64,000 nucleotides of DNA from Enterococcus larvae (GCF_017830045.1 NZ_JAEDXU010000007.1:1-64000); one strand, 5' to 3'; numbered from the stretch's first letter, positions 43,674-53,072 are shown. Notes: a model not told the origin generated them from the letters alone. Program-made: numbers and translations.

Positions 43674-45350
43674 GTGCAAAAAAATTGGAAGAAAAAAGGA
43701 GGACGTATCCGGAAATTTCTCAATGGATTCGTTGTGCTGCTGTTACTGTTATCTGTTGGTTTTTCTTGCTCCCTTGTTTTTGCAGAAGGTTTGATACAGG
43801 AAAGGAGCGAGGATGATCAGACGGAACAGGTAACAGAACCGGAAAGCACAGGGACTACTGAAAGCTCGACAATTGAATCCTCGAATGCGGAAGAAAGCAG
43901 CGAAATAATCTCGGAAGAACACGGTGTGGAGGGCACTTATGAAACAACGGAACAAACAGAGGAAATTAAGGAGCCGGCTATAGGGACTGAACCAGAGGAA
44001 GTTCTGCCGCCGGAACAAGTAGAAACAGAGGCGCCGCTGCAGTTGAATCAGGCTGCAGGTCTTAGTAACAGTGTTGCTGTAATTAGTGGGGGCGTTACAC
44101 AAGATATTACGCTGGAAGAGCCCAATTTCAATCCGTCATTGGTGTATGCAAAGGCTGGGGATACATTGAGATTCAGTGTGGTCTTTACTCGTCCCTCAGA
44201 TGTGAATGTAAAGAGCTATACTATGACAATGTCCTTTGGTAAGCGGGCAAACTATCAGAAATCTGATGGTTATCTAGTAACCTTGAAAAGAAGCTATCCG
44301 GATATTTCGGGCTCAGATCAAACATCCTATAATTCTTGGGACCCGGCAGGTGAAGGGGCGGAAATCAAAGCGTTTCAGACCACCAGTGATAATCCAGTGA
44401 AAAGTGATATTGTTTTCACTGTTGAACTGGATTTGAAAAGCAACCTTACAGGTTTTGACTTAATGAGCTTTCAAACAAATCTATCAGTGGACCTAGAGAC
44501 TCTGGGGAGACAGCAATACACCGATTTTTCTTACTATTGGATCAATCTGAAAGACGATCAGCCGACAGAGCTGTCATGGAACAGTGCCTCATTAGAAGAA
44601 TACAAAACAATTGCATCCCATGAAATTAGTGAAGCTCTGATGACAACCTTTTATTGGAAAGACCCCGATACAATGGCTGTCTATCTGCCTGATGGCTTCA
44701 TATTGGAGGATGGCAGCGGTTATCAGCATAAAGTGACGCGTGATAGTAACGACATCAATTCCGGAACGGTTACGATCCCGTTGGATGATTACCTCAAAAC
44801 GAAAAAACCTTACGGAACAAATTATCTGACGGTCAAGGCATACAAAGAAGATGGTTCAGGGGGAACAAAGGTGGTGTCAAATACCATCACGTTAGAGCTC
44901 ACAGTTATCGGATCGATTTCCTGGGTGGAAGTAACCGATAAAATCAACTGGACACTGACAGCTGGTCAGGAAACTACTACTCCCCTTGCACGGGAAGAGG
45001 CACTTAATGTCAAGGTCAAGGATAGTCGTTCAGATAGTGATCGAGCCAGTTCACCTTGGAAACTGTCTGTTTCAGCTGTACAGAATGGTTTAGAAGCCTA
45101 TCCATTTTCATTGGTTTGGCAAAATACAGGGGAAGCACCAAGTGACTTAAATGATACTGGAAGTATTGTGTATACATCCGGTTCAGATTTGACAACCCCA
45201 GATCCGCAGCAGCCCTTTGTTTTTCAAAAAAACTGGCAAACGGATGAAGGTATTTTGCTGAAGTTAAACGGCGCACCGGAAATAGGCAGGGTCTATGAAG
45301 AACCAATCACAGTGAATTGGACACTAGTAGATGTCAATCACGGGACATAG
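43674..45350 (+). CDS. Large WxL-type surface protein (operon 2)
   Basis: A 558-residue exported protein: basic N-region, signal core (about 18-38), then a long Glu/Thr/Ser-rich linker (about 40-125). The adhesive region (about 140-420) contains Ig-like beta segments. The C-terminal region has two W-x-L elements, INWTL and VNWTLVDV. It probably binds the wall non-covalently, like the operon 1 protein in the same position. The ORF start at 43674 may be GTG, after AGGAGGGG. The N-terminal linker is richer in acidic residues than the operon 1 homolog. Confidence 0.75.
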   Translation: MQKNWKKKGGRIRKFLNGFVVLLLLLSVGFSCSLVFAEGLIQERSEDDQTEQVTEPESTGTTESSTIESSNAEESSEIISEEHGVEGTYETTEQTEEIKEPAIGTEPEEVLPPEQVETEAPLQLNQAAGLSNSVAVISGGVTQDITLEEPNFNPSLVYAKAGDTLRFSVVFTRPSDVNVKSYTMTMSFGKRANYQKSDGYLVTLKRSYPDISGSDQTSYNSWDPAGEGAEIKAFQTTSDNPVKSDIVFTVELDLKSNLTGFDLMSFQTNLSVDLETLGRQQYTDFSYYWINLKDDQPTELSWNSASLEEYKTIASHEISEALMTTFYWKDPDTMAVYLPDGFILEDGSGYQHKVTRDSNDINSGTVTIPLDDYLKTKKPYGTNYLTVKAYKEDGSGGTKVVSNTITLELTVIGSISWVEVTDKINWTLTAGQETTTPLAREEALNVKVKDSRSDSDRASSPWKLSVSAVQNGLEAYPFSLVWQNTGEAPSDLNDTGSIVYTSGSDLTTPDPQQPFVFQKNWQTDEGILLKLNGAPEIGRVYEEPITVNWTLVDVNHGT

Positions 45351-45364
45351 AAAGGGTGAGGACC

Positions 45365-45721
45365 ATGAGACGATCAAAAGGAAAATGGCTGACGGCAGCA
45401 GTATTCATAATACTGGCAGTCTGTCCTGTGTCTGTTGTGTGGGGAACGACGAATGATGTTCATGAAGGAAAGATACAAGTAGAGCTGACTGAAGGATCAA
45501 GTGACAGCTCGACAGAGGAAAGCTCTACACAAGAAAGCTCTGAGGAAAAGAAGGAATCAACCACTCCTTCTTCAAGTAGTACAGTAGCCTCTCCGAAAAA
45601 AAACGGGCGCTTTTTAAAAGCAAATGAGGCAGTGAGCTATATGGGCTCTTTCATCGGAGCACTGCTCCTTATTTTCAGCCTGTATTTCATCAGGAAGCAA
45701 CGCGGGGTGAATAAGAAGTAA
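45365..45721 (+). CDS. Small anchored WxL-operon protein with degenerate sorting signal (operon 2)
   Basis: A roughly 118-residue paralog of the 40874 protein: signal peptide (cut near VWG-TT), Ser/Glu/Thr-rich stalk, membrane helix (about 88-108) and basic tail. The site ahead of the helix reads RFLKANEAV, aligned with FLKTNDTV in operon 1. Both copies thus lack Pro and Gly of LPxTG. The ATG at 45365 follows GGGTGAGG. Confidence 0.75.
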   Translation: MRRSKGKWLTAAVFIILAVCPVSVVWGTTNDVHEGKIQVELTEGSSDSSTEESSTQESSEEKKESTTPSSSSTVASPKKNGRFLKANEAVSYMGSFIGALLLIFSLYFIRKQRGVNKK

Positions 45722-45856
45722 GTAAATGAGTATGGGTCATTTTAGCAGCATAGGTAGAGCTTTGGTTTCCAATGGAAATTGAAGCTAGGCCTCTCAATCC
45801 GTGATACGTATAGGAGCTTTGCCGGAAAAAAATTAAGAATAATGGAGGGAATTAAA

Positions 45857-46420
45857 ATGAAAGCAATCAAATGGATACTTATCGGTGTATGTATGACAGG
45901 CACACTGTTTGCCGCGGTTCCTGCACTGGCAGTAAATGGGAACACAGATACAAGCGTCACTGTATTGGAAGGTACGAATAATGGGATTCAGGAAGTACCG
46001 AGCTCGTACACTTTTTCGGGCACGTTTATTCCAGGAGAAAGCGCATATACGCTCACTGGAACGGTAAGTGCCGGCGAAAAGGAATACTATGTAGAGGATT
46101 ATACTGGGAAGAATAAAGGCTGGAAGCTGACGGCTACGGTTTCTGCTTTATCCGTTGACTCAGTGGACAGCGCAGAAGTGACTAGCCTGACGATCACTCC
46201 GACAGTAGGAGACCCAATCATTCTTGGGGACGGTACAGGCAGCGGCAATCTGGTCATGGAAAAAACACCAGTGAATTTCAATAATCAAGGAGAATACAAG
46301 TTGGAGGTTGCTAACGTGGCGTTGGAAACGACTGCAACCGGCAGCTATAAGTTTGGCATCGAGGATGTATTAACTGGCTCGATCACATATACATTGACAG
46401 ATACGATCACGATAAGCTGA
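45857..46420 (+). CDS. WxL-domain cell-surface protein (operon 2)
   Basis: A 187-residue protein: signal peptide (cut near ALA-VN) and one WxL-like domain with GWKLTATVSALS as the first motif and GSITYTLTDTITIS at the end, where Tyr stands for the usual Trp of the second motif. It occupies the same place as the 41237 protein but is clearly diverged. TGGAGGG gives the start. The 135 bp upstream (45722-45856) holds no gene. Confidence 0.75.
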   Translation: MKAIKWILIGVCMTGTLFAAVPALAVNGNTDTSVTVLEGTNNGIQEVPSSYTFSGTFIPGESAYTLTGTVSAGEKEYYVEDYTGKNKGWKLTATVSALSVDSVDSAEVTSLTITPTVGDPIILGDGTGSGNLVMEKTPVNFNNQGEYKLEVANVALETTATGSYKFGIEDVLTGSITYTLTDTITIS

Positions 46421-46480
46421 TTGGGCATTTAGGGAAGAAGGCATCAGAATAAGGACTCTTTTGAGGAAGGGGATTTCAGT

Positions 46481-47569
46481 GTGAAAAAAGCAGCGTATCA
46501 AGCGATCAAATCATTACTCGTCGGAATGGCTCTCTTGCTACTTTTTTGTTCAGCTGCACAGCTGGCGGAAGGAGAAGAAATCGGCTTCAACGTACAGGCC
46601 AGCTTACCGGATAATCAATTGGATAAAGAAATATCCTATTATGACCTAAGGATGCAGGCTGGACAAAAGCAGGAAATAACACTTACTATCTCGAATACCT
46701 CCCAACAGGAGCAGACCTATGAAATCAATCTGAATCAGGCATACACCAATAAGAACGGCTTCATCGATTATGAACGCAGCGATGTGAAGCCGGATAACTC
46801 TCAAAGATACCAACTAACGGACATTGTAATCTATGACTCTGAAGTGACCGTTTCCCCGAAAACAAGCATCGACTTTCCTATTCAGCTGAATATGCCTGAA
46901 GAATCCTTTGACGGGGAAATTCTTGGGGGAATCCAAGTATTGAAAAAGACCAAGGAAGTGGAAGGAAAAATCGTGAATCGTTATGGCTATATTATTGGGT
47001 TGCGATTGACTGAAACAGACACCCCTGTTCAACGAAAGCTGGAATTGAACGAGGTGCGGGCAGAAAAAACCTTTGGATCGACAGGGATCGTAGCTGAGAT
47101 TCGAAACCCGACAATGGAAGGGATCGGCCATCTGAAGTATGAAGCGGCAATCAAAAACAGTGAGAAAGAAATAGTTCGAGAGAAAACGTATGATGAGGAG
47201 ATGTCAATGGCGCCAAATTCTGTTTATGACTTTGCCATTGATTGGGAGGAGGAGCCTTTAGAAGCAGGAGAATATATGCTCCACCTGACGGTTTCTGATG
47301 GGAAAGGCAATCGCTGGGATTTTGAGGAACCCTTTGAAATCAGTGAAAGGGAAGCTGAAAAAATCAACCAGTCGTTGTTGCCCATTGCTTCTTCATCAAA
47401 TGCGCCATCCTGGCCGTTCATGATACTGGGGGTACTGAGCGCGGGTGCGGTTTTTCTGTGTTATCTTCATTCAGAAAAGAAAAAGCAGCGACAGCGTGTC
47501 CTTATTAAGACTGCCAATACTCTGAATTCTTCAGGTCATGTACAGGAACAGGAGCCTCCAAGTCAGTAG
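46481..47569 (+). CDS. WxL-interacting protein, DUF916/DUF3324 (operon 2)
   Basis: A 362-residue protein: signal peptide (1-31), DUF916 domain (about 32-155, with ISYYDLRMQAGQKQEITLTISN), DUF3324 domain (about 165-295), membrane helix (about 308-328) and cytoplasmic tail. These proteins bridge WxL proteins and the cell envelope. The GTG start follows GAGGAAGGGG. It is an intact counterpart of the frameshifted operon 1 protein. Confidence 0.88.
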   Translation: MKKAAYQAIKSLLVGMALLLLFCSAAQLAEGEEIGFNVQASLPDNQLDKEISYYDLRMQAGQKQEITLTISNTSQQEQTYEINLNQAYTNKNGFIDYERSDVKPDNSQRYQLTDIVIYDSEVTVSPKTSIDFPIQLNMPEESFDGEILGGIQVLKKTKEVEGKIVNRYGYIIGLRLTETDTPVQRKLELNEVRAEKTFGSTGIVAEIRNPTMEGIGHLKYEAAIKNSEKEIVREKTYDEEMSMAPNSVYDFAIDWEEEPLEAGEYMLHLTVSDGKGNRWDFEEPFEISEREAEKINQSLLPIASSSNAPSWPFMILGVLSAGAVFLCYLHSEKKKQRQRVLIKTANTLNSSGHVQEQEPPSQ

Positions 47570-47694
47570 TTGCTGTAGTGTTTGGAAGGGAACAGATTGA
47601 AGATGAAATACTATTTAGAGGAATAGAGATAATCCTATCTTCGTGTGTGTGTTTCTCCGGCATCTTGCTTACACTGAGATGCGCAGGTGAACTT

Positions 47695-47733
47695 GAAAGA
47701 GTGCAGGTATGAAAAGCCTGTGCTCTTTTCTTC
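47695..47733 (+). terminator. Terminator after WxL operon 2
   Basis: GAAAGAGTGCAGG pairs with CCTGTGCTCTTTTC, followed by T-rich sequence. Confidence 0.7.
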
Positions 47734-47792
47734 CTTTGATGAAGAAAAAATTGGCAGAGATAAGTAGATGTACTCGAAAATTTTTATACTAA

Positions 47793-47827
47793 AAAACAGG
47801 ACTCAGCGTTTTGCTGAATCCTGTTTT
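47793..47827. terminator. Terminator of prsA, probably bidirectional
   Basis: AAAACAGGACTCAGC pairs with GCTGAATCCTGTTTT (one mismatch) around a short loop, just past the prsA stop, with A/T tracts on both sides. Confidence 0.8.
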
Positions 47828-47836
47828 GTTTAGTAA

Positions 47837-48865
47837 TTAGTTAGAAGAAGATTCTTCTGTAGCGCTTGAAGAGTCAGACGTTTTTGCAGAAGAGTCTGTT
47901 GAAGATTCTTCTTTCGTTGATTCTTTCGTGCCTGATGAAGCTTCAGTTGCTTCAGTGCTTGATTCTTCTGTTTGGATGTATTGTGATAATACATCTTTGA
48001 AAGCATCGTCTTTGATCTTAACGTTTGCTTCTTTCAACTCATCACTGACCACTTTAGACTGGAATGTTGAATCGCTTGTTTTTGTTGTAGTAGCGATTTC
48101 TGTCAACTGGTCTTTGTAAGGGTCCATGTCGTTTCCTTTAGCAGATGTTTTTGTCATCTTCACTAGGTAGTAGCTTGTTTGGTAACCAGTGCTGTCAGTC
48201 ACAGCGATTGGTTCGCTCACTTCGCCATTTTTCAGTTTGAATGCAGCTTCTTGTACTGCAGCAGGAATTTCTGTAGAGGTAGAGTCAAATTTCACTTTAC
48301 CGCCATCTTCTTTTGTTGTAGTATCTGTAGATTTTTCTTTTGCGATTTTTGTGAAGTCGCCGTCTTTATCCAGCTCAGTTTTGATTTCTTTTGCTTCATC
48401 TTCTGTAGCAACAGTGATGATTTGTGCTTCTACTTCTGGATGGAAAGAATCCCAAGCAGTTTTCAGATCTTCATCAGTGATCTCAACATGAGATTTGATT
48501 CCTGCTTCAAAAGCAAGACTTTGTTTGATCAATGCTTTATAAGATTTTTGTGTATAGCCGTATTGCTCCAAGTAATCGTCAAGATTTGTTCCTTGTGCTT
48601 CAGCATTTTCTTTGATCTCGTTGTATTTTGCATCAACATCATCTGATGATACTTTATCACCATATTTGTCTTCAAATACTTTATAGATAATCATGTTTGC
48701 AACTCTTGATTGGCTGTCAGATTCATTTTTGATTTCATTGTAGAAATCCTCAACAGTAATTTTGGCACCCTTCATTGTAGCAATTTCACCTGAACTGCTT
48801 GAACATGCTGCTAAAGTAAAGATACTTAAAGCACCAGCTGCAGCTAAAATCAGTTTTTTCTTCAT
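47837..48865 (-). CDS. prsA: PrsA-type foldase lipoprotein (parvulin peptidyl-prolyl isomerase)
   Basis: A 342-residue lipoprotein. The lipobox is TLAAC (Cys21). An N-terminal chaperone domain with SurA-like helices follows. The central parvulin-like PPIase (about 147-240) is weakly conserved (EAQIITVATEDEAKEIKTEL ... GGKVKFDSTSTEIPAAVQEAAFKLKNGEVSEP). The C-terminal tail (about 300-342) is low-complexity Ser/Thr/Glu. PrsA folds secreted proteins at the outer membrane-wall interface. AGGAGAG precedes the ATG. The neighbouring HIT and YtxH genes are a common context. Confidence 0.9.
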   Translation of the reverse strand: MKKKLILAAAGALSIFTLAACSSSSGEIATMKGAKITVEDFYNEIKNESDSQSRVANMIIYKVFEDKYGDKVSSDDVDAKYNEIKENAEAQGTNLDDYLEQYGYTQKSYKALIKQSLAFEAGIKSHVEITDEDLKTAWDSFHPEVEAQIITVATEDEAKEIKTELDKDGDFTKIAKEKSTDTTTKEDGGKVKFDSTSTEIPAAVQEAAFKLKNGEVSEPIAVTDSTGYQTSYYLVKMTKTSAKGNDMDPYKDQLTEIATTTKTSDSTFQSKVVSDELKEANVKIKDDAFKDVLSQYIQTEESSTEATEASSGTKESTKEESSTDSSAKTSDSSSATEESSSN

Positions 48866-49068
48866 TCGGTCAGCTCTCCTAAAATAATAGTTTTGTATGA
48901 TAGTTTATGTAGAAAAGAATTTCTCACGTTTATTACTATACCACAATTTTAATCAGAAAAGAAACACAGAAGTGAACTTTCAAATAAATTTCGAATTTTA
49001 GACACATTTCCTGTAGAAAAGCTATTTTAGATAGGTATATCTTTCCTTTGGAAAGGAAATCCACCCAT

Positions 49069-49102
49069 TCTTCAAAAGAATACTCTTTTGAGAATGGGTG
49101 GA
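49069..49102 (-). terminator. Hairpin terminator after the YtxH gene
   Basis: ATCCACCCATTCT pairs with AGAATGGGTGGAT around a CAAAAGAATACTCTTTT-like loop, immediately past the YtxH stop on the minus strand. The T-tract is weak. Confidence 0.6.
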
Positions 49103-49105
49103 TGA

Positions 49106-49462
49106 TCATGCTTCTTTTTCTTCGGTGATTTCCGGCATCTCCGGCAATTCACTTTGAATTTTTTCGAGCTGTTCCTGCAGCTGTTCCAGTCGCGGCTCTG
49201 CTTGGAATTTGAAATTTTCAATATCCTTGTTTAGCCCTTCGGTGAATGGCGGCAGCACAGTTTCTGCTGTTTCCTGAAAATCAGTCAAAGAAGATTTAAA
49301 GGTCGCCAGCTTTTCATTGAAATCAGTGGTCAGGTATTTCCAGTCGTCTACCTCGTCCAGTATTTTTTCCTGTGTTTCCTTCCCGCTTCGAGGGGCAAGC
49401 AATAAGCCGCCTAAGCCTCCGACAACAGAACCAAATAGAATTCCTTTAAAAAATCCTTTCAT
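49106..49462 (-). CDS. YtxH domain protein
   Basis: A 118-residue protein. A glycine-rich N-terminal membrane segment (GILFGSVVGGLGGLLLAPRSGKETQEK) is the YtxH signature, followed by helical coiled-coil sequence. Members are small membrane-associated stress proteins of unknown function. Its ATG overlaps the HIT stop by one base (TGATG), so it is cotranscribed with HIT. Confidence 0.85.
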   Translation of the reverse strand: MKGFFKGILFGSVVGGLGGLLLAPRSGKETQEKILDEVDDWKYLTTDFNEKLATFKSSLTDFQETAETVLPPFTEGLNKDIENFKFQAEPRLEQLQEQLEKIQSELPEMPEITEEKEA

Positions 49463-49890
49463 CAGTTATTCACCTGCTTTGCGATTGTTTCTGCTATTTG
49501 CTTCAGCTCTTCGCTTGAATATTTTTCCTGATTATTTGGGAAGCGCATCGCAAAACCATCATCCTTGCTATAGCGAGGAATCAGATGGATATGAGAATGG
49601 AAAACAGATTGATACGCTAACTCTTTATTGTTGTTCACGATATTCAGACCTTCAAGCTCTGGGAAAGCACTTTCCAATGCTCGTGCAATTTTAGGGATGC
49701 GAGCAAATACTTCTGCTGCTAAAGAAGAGTCATACTCAAAGATATCTGTCACATGTGTTTTAGGGACAACAAGTGTATGTCCTTTCGTTACTTGACTGAT
49801 ATCTAAAAATGCATAGACGACCTCGTCTTCATATACTTTATAGCTGGGAATCTCTTGATTGATGATTTTACAAAAAATACAGTCTTCCAT
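49462..49890 (-). CDS. hit: HIT-family nucleotide-binding protein
   Basis: A 142-residue histidine-triad protein beginning MEDCIFCKIINQEIPSYKVYED, with the catalytic triad HSHIHLI (HxHxH) and GHTLVVPKTH. It hydrolyses AMP-lysine-type or dinucleotide substrates. I chose the start at 49890, where the family begins, with AGAAGGG upstream; the longer ORF to 50016 is atypical. In many Firmicutes this gene is divergent from ecsAB; here two genes lie between. Confidence 0.92.
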   Translation of the reverse strand: MEDCIFCKIINQEIPSYKVYEDEVVYAFLDISQVTKGHTLVVPKTHVTDIFEYDSSLAAEVFARIPKIARALESAFPELEGLNIVNNNKELAYQSVFHSHIHLIPRYSKDDGFAMRFPNNQEKYSSEELKQIAETIAKQVNN

Positions 49891-50238
49891 AGGAGCCCTT
49901 CTTTCTCTGAAATTCTTTTCCTCTACTTTACCATATCTAAGCAAGAAAGTATAAGAACTAAATAGGAAAGAAAAATAATTCATTAAGTATAAATTACATA
50001 CCTGTTGATTGAGCAAGATAAGATCGATAGAAATAGCATACTGACAGTGGGAAAACTAAAAAAAGATACTTATCGAAAGCCATAGGCAGCAGCTGTTTGG
50101 CTTGATTCAGGTACAGCTGCAGAATCTGGTTGGAAAGGGGAAGAGACGAACTGAGGGAGTGAGGGATACATTCGTAGACCAACGATTCTGTGTTACACTG
50201 AGAAAAAAGTTTGCGGAATTAAGTAGGGGAGGGACAAT

Positions 50239-51615
50239 ATGTATCATTTGGATCGATCATCAAAAAAACCGCTGTATCAACAGTTGTATGAGCAGATAAA
50301 AATAGAATACTTGGAAACTTCAGAGGAAGTCAAAATGCCTTCTATTCGTTTATTGGCAGAAGAGTTGAACATCTCCAAGACAACTGTGGAGCAGGCCTAT
50401 AATCAATTAGTAGCAGAGGGGAGTCTGTTGAGCGTTCCTCAATCCGGTTTTTACTTTCTACCGGTCAGACCTGAAGCGGTAGGACAGGATATTGTAGATT
50501 CAGAGAAGCTGCCGCTGGATTTTGATTTTCGTTACGGGACGACCTTCTTTTATACCTCCTCATGGAACAATTGGAAACGATGCATCCGTCTGGCGATGCA
50601 TCGAGAATTTCAGGAGGAGCGCATGCGGTATCATGATGTGCAGGGCAACGAGCATTTGCGGGATGAACTGGTGAAAATGCTGAGGACGACAAGAGGGGTC
50701 AGCTGCAAGAAGGAGCAGATCGTGATAACTAGTGGAAGCTTGGATTCGTTGGCAGTCGTTCTGGATATATTGACCACACAAGGAAATTTCCAATCGGCGA
50801 TTGAAAATCCAGGCTATCATGGGGCGTATGAAGTGTTTCGACGTTATGGCTTATCACCGGAGTTGTTGTCAGTGACAGAGGAAGGTCTTTCTATAAAAGA
50901 GTTGCAAAAATCAACCGCTGATCTGGTATATGTCACACCCTCCCATCAATTCCCCTTAGGCTATCGAATGCCGGTTGTCAAACGGCAGCAGCTGCTGCAG
51001 GTGATCGATGAGCGGGAAGGCTACATCCTTGAAGATGATTATGATAGTGAGTTTCGCTATACAACACAACCGCTGCCTTCTTTACAGTCGTTGGATAGAC
51101 AAGATCGAGTGATCTATATGGGGAGTTTCTCCAAGACAGTCAGTCCAACGATTCGGTTAGGCTACCTGATTCTGCCGGAACGTCTTCTTGAGTCGTATCG
51201 TCAGTTGTTTCAATATGACCATGAACGGGTTTCCTATATGATACAGGAAGGAATGGCGGAGTTCATTCAATCTGGTGGTTATTATCGGCACATAAGTAAG
51301 GCTGTAGCTGCTAACAAGGCAAAATATAAGCTGTTGATCAGTGAGCTTAGCTCGCTGAAAAAAGATCGGCATATCGAATGGATCGCTCCTGACGGTGGAC
51401 TCCATATTATTTTGAAGTTGAAGAATGAAGAAAAAGCGAATATATTCCGTGAAGAATTGTCAGCAAATCGTATTCGTCTGTATTCCTTAGATAAATATTT
51501 CTTTTCAGGAGCAAATGGTTGTTGTTTTTTACTGGGCTATGGCGGTTTATCTATTGATGAGCTGCGGGAGGGACTGACTAAACTGTTGTTGATCTTGGAA
51601 AAAATACACCAATAA
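50239..51615 (+). CDS. MocR/PdxR-type regulator (GntR helix-turn-helix fused to aminotransferase fold)
   Basis: A 458-residue protein: GntR winged helix (1-75, PSIRLLAEELNISKTTVEQAYNQLVAEG), then a fold-type I aminotransferase domain (about 110-458). The PLP motifs include the Asp in EDDYDSEF and the Schiff-base Lys299 in GSFSKTVSP. MocR proteins sense PLP or amino compounds and control vitamin B6, GABA or taurine genes. No pdxST is nearby; the downstream GNAT gene is the only candidate partner. GGGGAGGG precedes the ATG. Confidence 0.88.
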   Translation: MYHLDRSSKKPLYQQLYEQIKIEYLETSEEVKMPSIRLLAEELNISKTTVEQAYNQLVAEGSLLSVPQSGFYFLPVRPEAVGQDIVDSEKLPLDFDFRYGTTFFYTSSWNNWKRCIRLAMHREFQEERMRYHDVQGNEHLRDELVKMLRTTRGVSCKKEQIVITSGSLDSLAVVLDILTTQGNFQSAIENPGYHGAYEVFRRYGLSPELLSVTEEGLSIKELQKSTADLVYVTPSHQFPLGYRMPVVKRQQLLQVIDEREGYILEDDYDSEFRYTTQPLPSLQSLDRQDRVIYMGSFSKTVSPTIRLGYLILPERLLESYRQLFQYDHERVSYMIQEGMAEFIQSGGYYRHISKAVAANKAKYKLLISELSSLKKDRHIEWIAPDGGLHIILKLKNEEKANIFREELSANRIRLYSLDKYFFSGANGCCFLLGYGGLSIDELREGLTKLLLILEKIHQ

Positions 51616-51746
51616 CGGCTGTTTTGGCGGATAGCTGTATATAAACTATGATGAACTGTCCTTTGTAAATGATGGAAATTGTCTATTTTTTCAGAGACAA
51701 ATACTTGATATGCTTTGTCCATTACAAATGAAATGGAGTGGAAAAA

Positions 51747-52166
51747 ATGATCGAGTATAAAATCAATGAACCAGTATCTGTAGGACAATTTGAAACAATC
51801 ATCCGAAAAACCGGCTTGACCCGAAGGTTGGATGACAAAGAACGGTTGGAAAAAATGATGACACATGCAGATTTCTTGATTACGGCTTGGGAAGACAATC
51901 AAATTGTCGGCTTTGCCCGAGGGCTTTCGGATTACAGCTCTGTCGTTTATGTCGCTGATTTGGGCGTTGATACAAAGCATTGGAAGAAAGGGATCGGTAG
52001 AGGATTGATGAATCAGATCATCAACTATGTGGGGGAAGATACGCATATTGTTTTACTGGCCTCAAAGCTGGCAGAAGAGTACTATAGTCGACTGGGCTTT
52101 GTCAAAGATCCGCGCGGGTATGTAAAGCTTCCGGTAAACATGCATAAAGATGACTGGCAGGTGTAA
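51747..52166 (+). CDS. GNAT-family N-acetyltransferase
   Basis: A 139-residue acetyltransferase. The acetyl-CoA loop is DLGVDTKHWKKGIGRGLMNQ (the Q/R-x-x-G-x-G/A motif reads KKGIGRG), and the C-terminal strand is YYSRLGFVKDPRGYVKL. Substrate unknown; it resembles the small GNATs that modify amines. GGAG is eight bases before the ATG at 51747. It may be controlled by the MocR protein before it. Confidence 0.82.
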   Translation: MIEYKINEPVSVGQFETIIRKTGLTRRLDDKERLEKMMTHADFLITAWEDNQIVGFARGLSDYSSVVYVADLGVDTKHWKKGIGRGLMNQIINYVGEDTHIVLLASKLAEEYYSRLGFVKDPRGYVKLPVNMHKDDWQV

Positions 52167-52294
52167 AACGAACGATAGAACCCCTTGTAAAATCAGAATG
52201 ATGCAGTGACGAAAGACCAATCAAAAGCCTATGGAAAATCGAAAGAAAGATGATTCGGAAATTTTCTTAGTAAAGACACTTTACCTTGCCATCA

Positions 52295-52303
52295 TGTTAT
52301 AAT
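52295..52303 (+). promoter_or_regulatory. Extended -10 promoter element of ecsAB
   Basis: TGTTATAAT, an extended -10 sequence, lies 30 bp before the ecsA start; no good -35 is needed with an extended -10. Confidence 0.5.
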
Positions 52304-52333
52304 AGAAGCATTAAAAAATTTGGAGGCAATAAC

Positions 52334-53071
52334 ATGAGCTTGAAAATTGAGCATTTAACAGGCGGCTACGGCCATGTACCTGTTTTAAAAGATATAAACT
52401 TTGAAGTGAAGGCGGGAGAAATGGTCGGCTTGATCGGCTTGAACGGTGCTGGGAAAAGTACGACGATCAAAAACATCATCGGCTTGTTGACACCGCAAAA
52501 GGGCAAGATTTCGATTGATGATCAGACCCTGCATCAAAATCCGGAAAGCTACCGTAAAAAAATCGGTTATATACCGGAAACACCATCTTTATATGAAGAG
52601 CTGACCTTGAGAGAGCATATCGAAATCACTGCGATGGCCTATGACATCCCTGTAGAAGAGGCATTTAGAAGAGCAGATGTCCTACTGAAAACCTTCCGTC
52701 TGGAAAATAAATTGGACTGGTTTCCAGCTCATTTTTCTAAAGGAATGAAGCAGAAGGTAATGGTTCTCTGTGCCTTTCTGATTGAGCCGAGTTTATACAT
52801 TATTGATGAACCGTTTCTGGGATTGGACCCTCTGGCAATCCATGCACTTCTTGAACTGATGGATGACATGCGTAATCAGGGAGCTGCGATTTTAATGTCG
52901 ACACATATTTTGGCAACTGCGGAGAAATACTGTGATCGTTTTGTTGTCCTGCATGAGGGTGTCGTACGTGCAATCGGTTCGATGGATGATTTACGTGCGG
53001 AATTCAATCTGCCGGACTCTTCTTTAGATGACATTTATCTTGCACTAACTAAGGAAGAAAAGGTGGGATAG
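52334..53071 (+). CDS. ecsA: ABC transporter ATPase EcsA
   Basis: A 245-residue ATPase beginning MSLKIEHLTGGYGHVPVL. It has Walker A GLNGAGKST, Q-loop IGYIPETPSLYEELT, a signature variant FSKGMKQK and Walker B LYIIDEPFLGLDP. It matches EcsA of the Ecs exporter, which in Bacillus affects secretion and in enterococci is linked with peptide pheromone handling together with Eep. TTTGGAGG precedes the ATG at 52334. EcsB follows at once. Confidence 0.92.
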   Translation: MSLKIEHLTGGYGHVPVLKDINFEVKAGEMVGLIGLNGAGKSTTIKNIIGLLTPQKGKISIDDQTLHQNPESYRKKIGYIPETPSLYEELTLREHIEITAMAYDIPVEEAFRRADVLLKTFRLENKLDWFPAHFSKGMKQKVMVLCAFLIEPSLYIIDEPFLGLDPLAIHALLELMDDMRNQGAAILMSTHILATAEKYCDRFVVLHEGVVRAIGSMDDLRAEFNLPDSSLDDIYLALTKEEKVG

Positions 53072-53072
53072 T

